Shown here: positions 4,330 through 5,044 of the stretch, piece by piece
How the letters are laid out: each line of letters begins with the position of its first letter
Numbering within the stretch: the first letter of the stretch is position 1
Origin: JACRBK01 sp964427955
GTDB taxonomy: Bacteria > Chloroflexota > Anaerolineae > Aggregatilineales > Aggregatilineaceae
Direction: 5' to 3'
Length of the DNA stretch: 5,044 nt
Assembly (NCBI GenBank): GCA_964427955.1
Contig: CAYRWY010000426.1
Location: 1-5,044 of the forward strand
Position numbers and translations under genes: made by a program
Notes under the pieces: model-generated
Told to the model about the DNA's origin: nothing
What the model saw: the letters and a program-made list of their open reading frames with translations, nothing else
Database searches by the model: none

Positions 4330-5044
4330 GACATCCCTGCTCGCGCCTGTCCAACCTGATCCGCATTCCGAATGGTTCTGGCTGGTGTCCGACTCGTGGA
4401 TCATGGCCAGGCGCAGCATCATGCACATCCTGCGCAGCATCGACCAGGTGCTCTCGCTGATCCTGTTCCCGATCATGTTCATGCTGTTGAACCGCTACGT
4501 GTTGGGCGGGGCGATCAACACCGGCGACGTCAGCTACGCGAACTACCTGTTCGCCGGAATCCTGATCCAGACGCTGGCCTTCGGGGCCAATTACACCACG
4601 ATCAACCTGGCGGTCGATATGAAGGAAGGCATCGTGGATCGCTTCCGCTCGCTGCCGATGTCCGGCACGGCGCTGGTGATCGGCCACATCGCCGCCGACC
4701 TGGTGCGCAACATCATTTCGGGGATCATCATCATCCTGGTGGGGTTCGCGGTGGGCTTTCGCCCGAACGCCAGCGCGCTCGAATGGGTCTACGTGATCGG
4801 GTTGGCGCTGCTGTTCACGCTGGCGATCTCGTGGGTGTCGGCGATCCTGGGGCTGGTCGTCAAGAGCCTGGAAGCGGCGCAGTGGGTGGGCTTCGTGCTG
4901 ATCTTCCCGCTGACGTTCGTGTCCAGCGCCTTCGTCCCGACGGAAACCATGCCGAAGGTAATCCGGGCGTTTGCCGAAAATCAGCCGATGACGCACGCGA
5001 TCAACGCGATCCGGGCGTGGCTGGTGGGGACCCCGCTGGGGGAT
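4322..5044 (+). CDS. DrrB-like ABC-2 exporter permease (3' end beyond window)
   Basis: This is the first 241 residues of the membrane subunit paired with the upstream ATPase; the frame is open at the right edge, and by family length roughly the last helix is missing. The start is GTG at 4322, fixed by AAGGAGG (4309-4315) six bases upstream; it overlaps the ATPase stop (GTGAATGA). Residues 1-28 are cytoplasmic and include a W-rich stretch (18-26). Membrane segments fall at about 43-62, 74-96, 118-146, 155-180 and 186-206. The short loop after the second helix, KEGIVDRFRSLPMS (101-114), is the conserved ABC-2 coupling-region motif that contacts the ATPase. The segment VSSAFVPTETMPKVIRAFAENQPMTHAINAIR is cited only by its ends (200-231) and contains the NQP-T motif (220-224) typical of DrrB-like permeases. 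No internal disruption is seen. Substrate unknown. Confidence 0.94.
   Translation, partial: MNETSLLAPVQPDPHSEWFWLVSDSWIMARRSIMHILRSIDQVLSLILFPIMFMLLNRYVLGGAINTGDVSYANYLFAGILIQTLAFGANYTTINLAVDMKEGIVDRFRSLPMSGTALVIGHIAADLVRNIISGIIIILVGFAVGFRPNASALEWVYVIGLALLFTLAISWVSAILGLVVKSLEAAQWVGFVLIFPLTFVSSAFVPTETMPKVIRAFAENQPMTHAINAIRAWLVGTPLGD

Noticed and set aside
3355..4482. Long minus-strand open frame (375 codons) opposite the ATPase gene
   Set aside because: It is a shadow of the DrrA-like frame, which carries every ABC motif; the antisense product shows no recognisable domain.

Overview
The window is GC-rich, bacterial and protein-coding on both strands. It holds six genes (two cut by the window edges) and no RNA gene, CRISPR array or transposase. 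Gene content (FHA protein, single-pass membrane protein with a beta-rich exterior, WYL regulator, DrrAB-type exporter), strong Shine-Dalgarno sites, an apparently leaderless gene and short GC-rich palindromic repeats between genes would fit a Chloroflexota (Anaerolineae-like) genome. That assignment is an inference from style, not a marker-gene result.

Left part (1-1302): a forkhead-associated (FHA) protein runs leftward off the window. Divergent from it is a small membrane-anchored protein of unknown function. Only 39 bp separate the two starts. The FHA promoter (TTGACG, 17 bp, TATACT) lies over the first codons of the membrane-protein gene, and a perfect TATAAT for that gene points the other way 6 bp off. 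The membrane-protein gene ends in a strong intrinsic terminator that also looks usable from the opposite strand.

Middle part (1303-3088): a stand-alone GyrI-like (AraC effector-binding fold) protein on the minus strand and a full-length HTH-WYL-WCX regulator on the plus strand are divergent across a 312-bp AT-rich gap. The gap holds a TGACA-N5-TGTCA palindrome between candidate -10 boxes, and several blocks of a 9-bp repeat (CRCAGAGNN) in both orientations, including an 18-bp perfect inverted repeat with arms about 200 bp apart.

Right part (3089-5044): a gap with a compact two-hairpin repeat and a dense set of operator-like symmetries leads into a two-gene ABC exporter operon: a DrrA-like ATPase, then, with an 8-nt overlap and its own AAGGAGG site, a DrrB-like ABC-2 permease that runs off the right end.

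Working together (inference): the WYL regulator, GyrI-like ligand-binding protein and DrrAB-type exporter look like a sense-and-export cassette for a hydrophobic or toxic small molecule, with the exporter under its own operator-rich promoter. The component families are known. The unusual parts are the regulatory and repeat DNA between the genes; I do not see clear evidence of a wholly new system.
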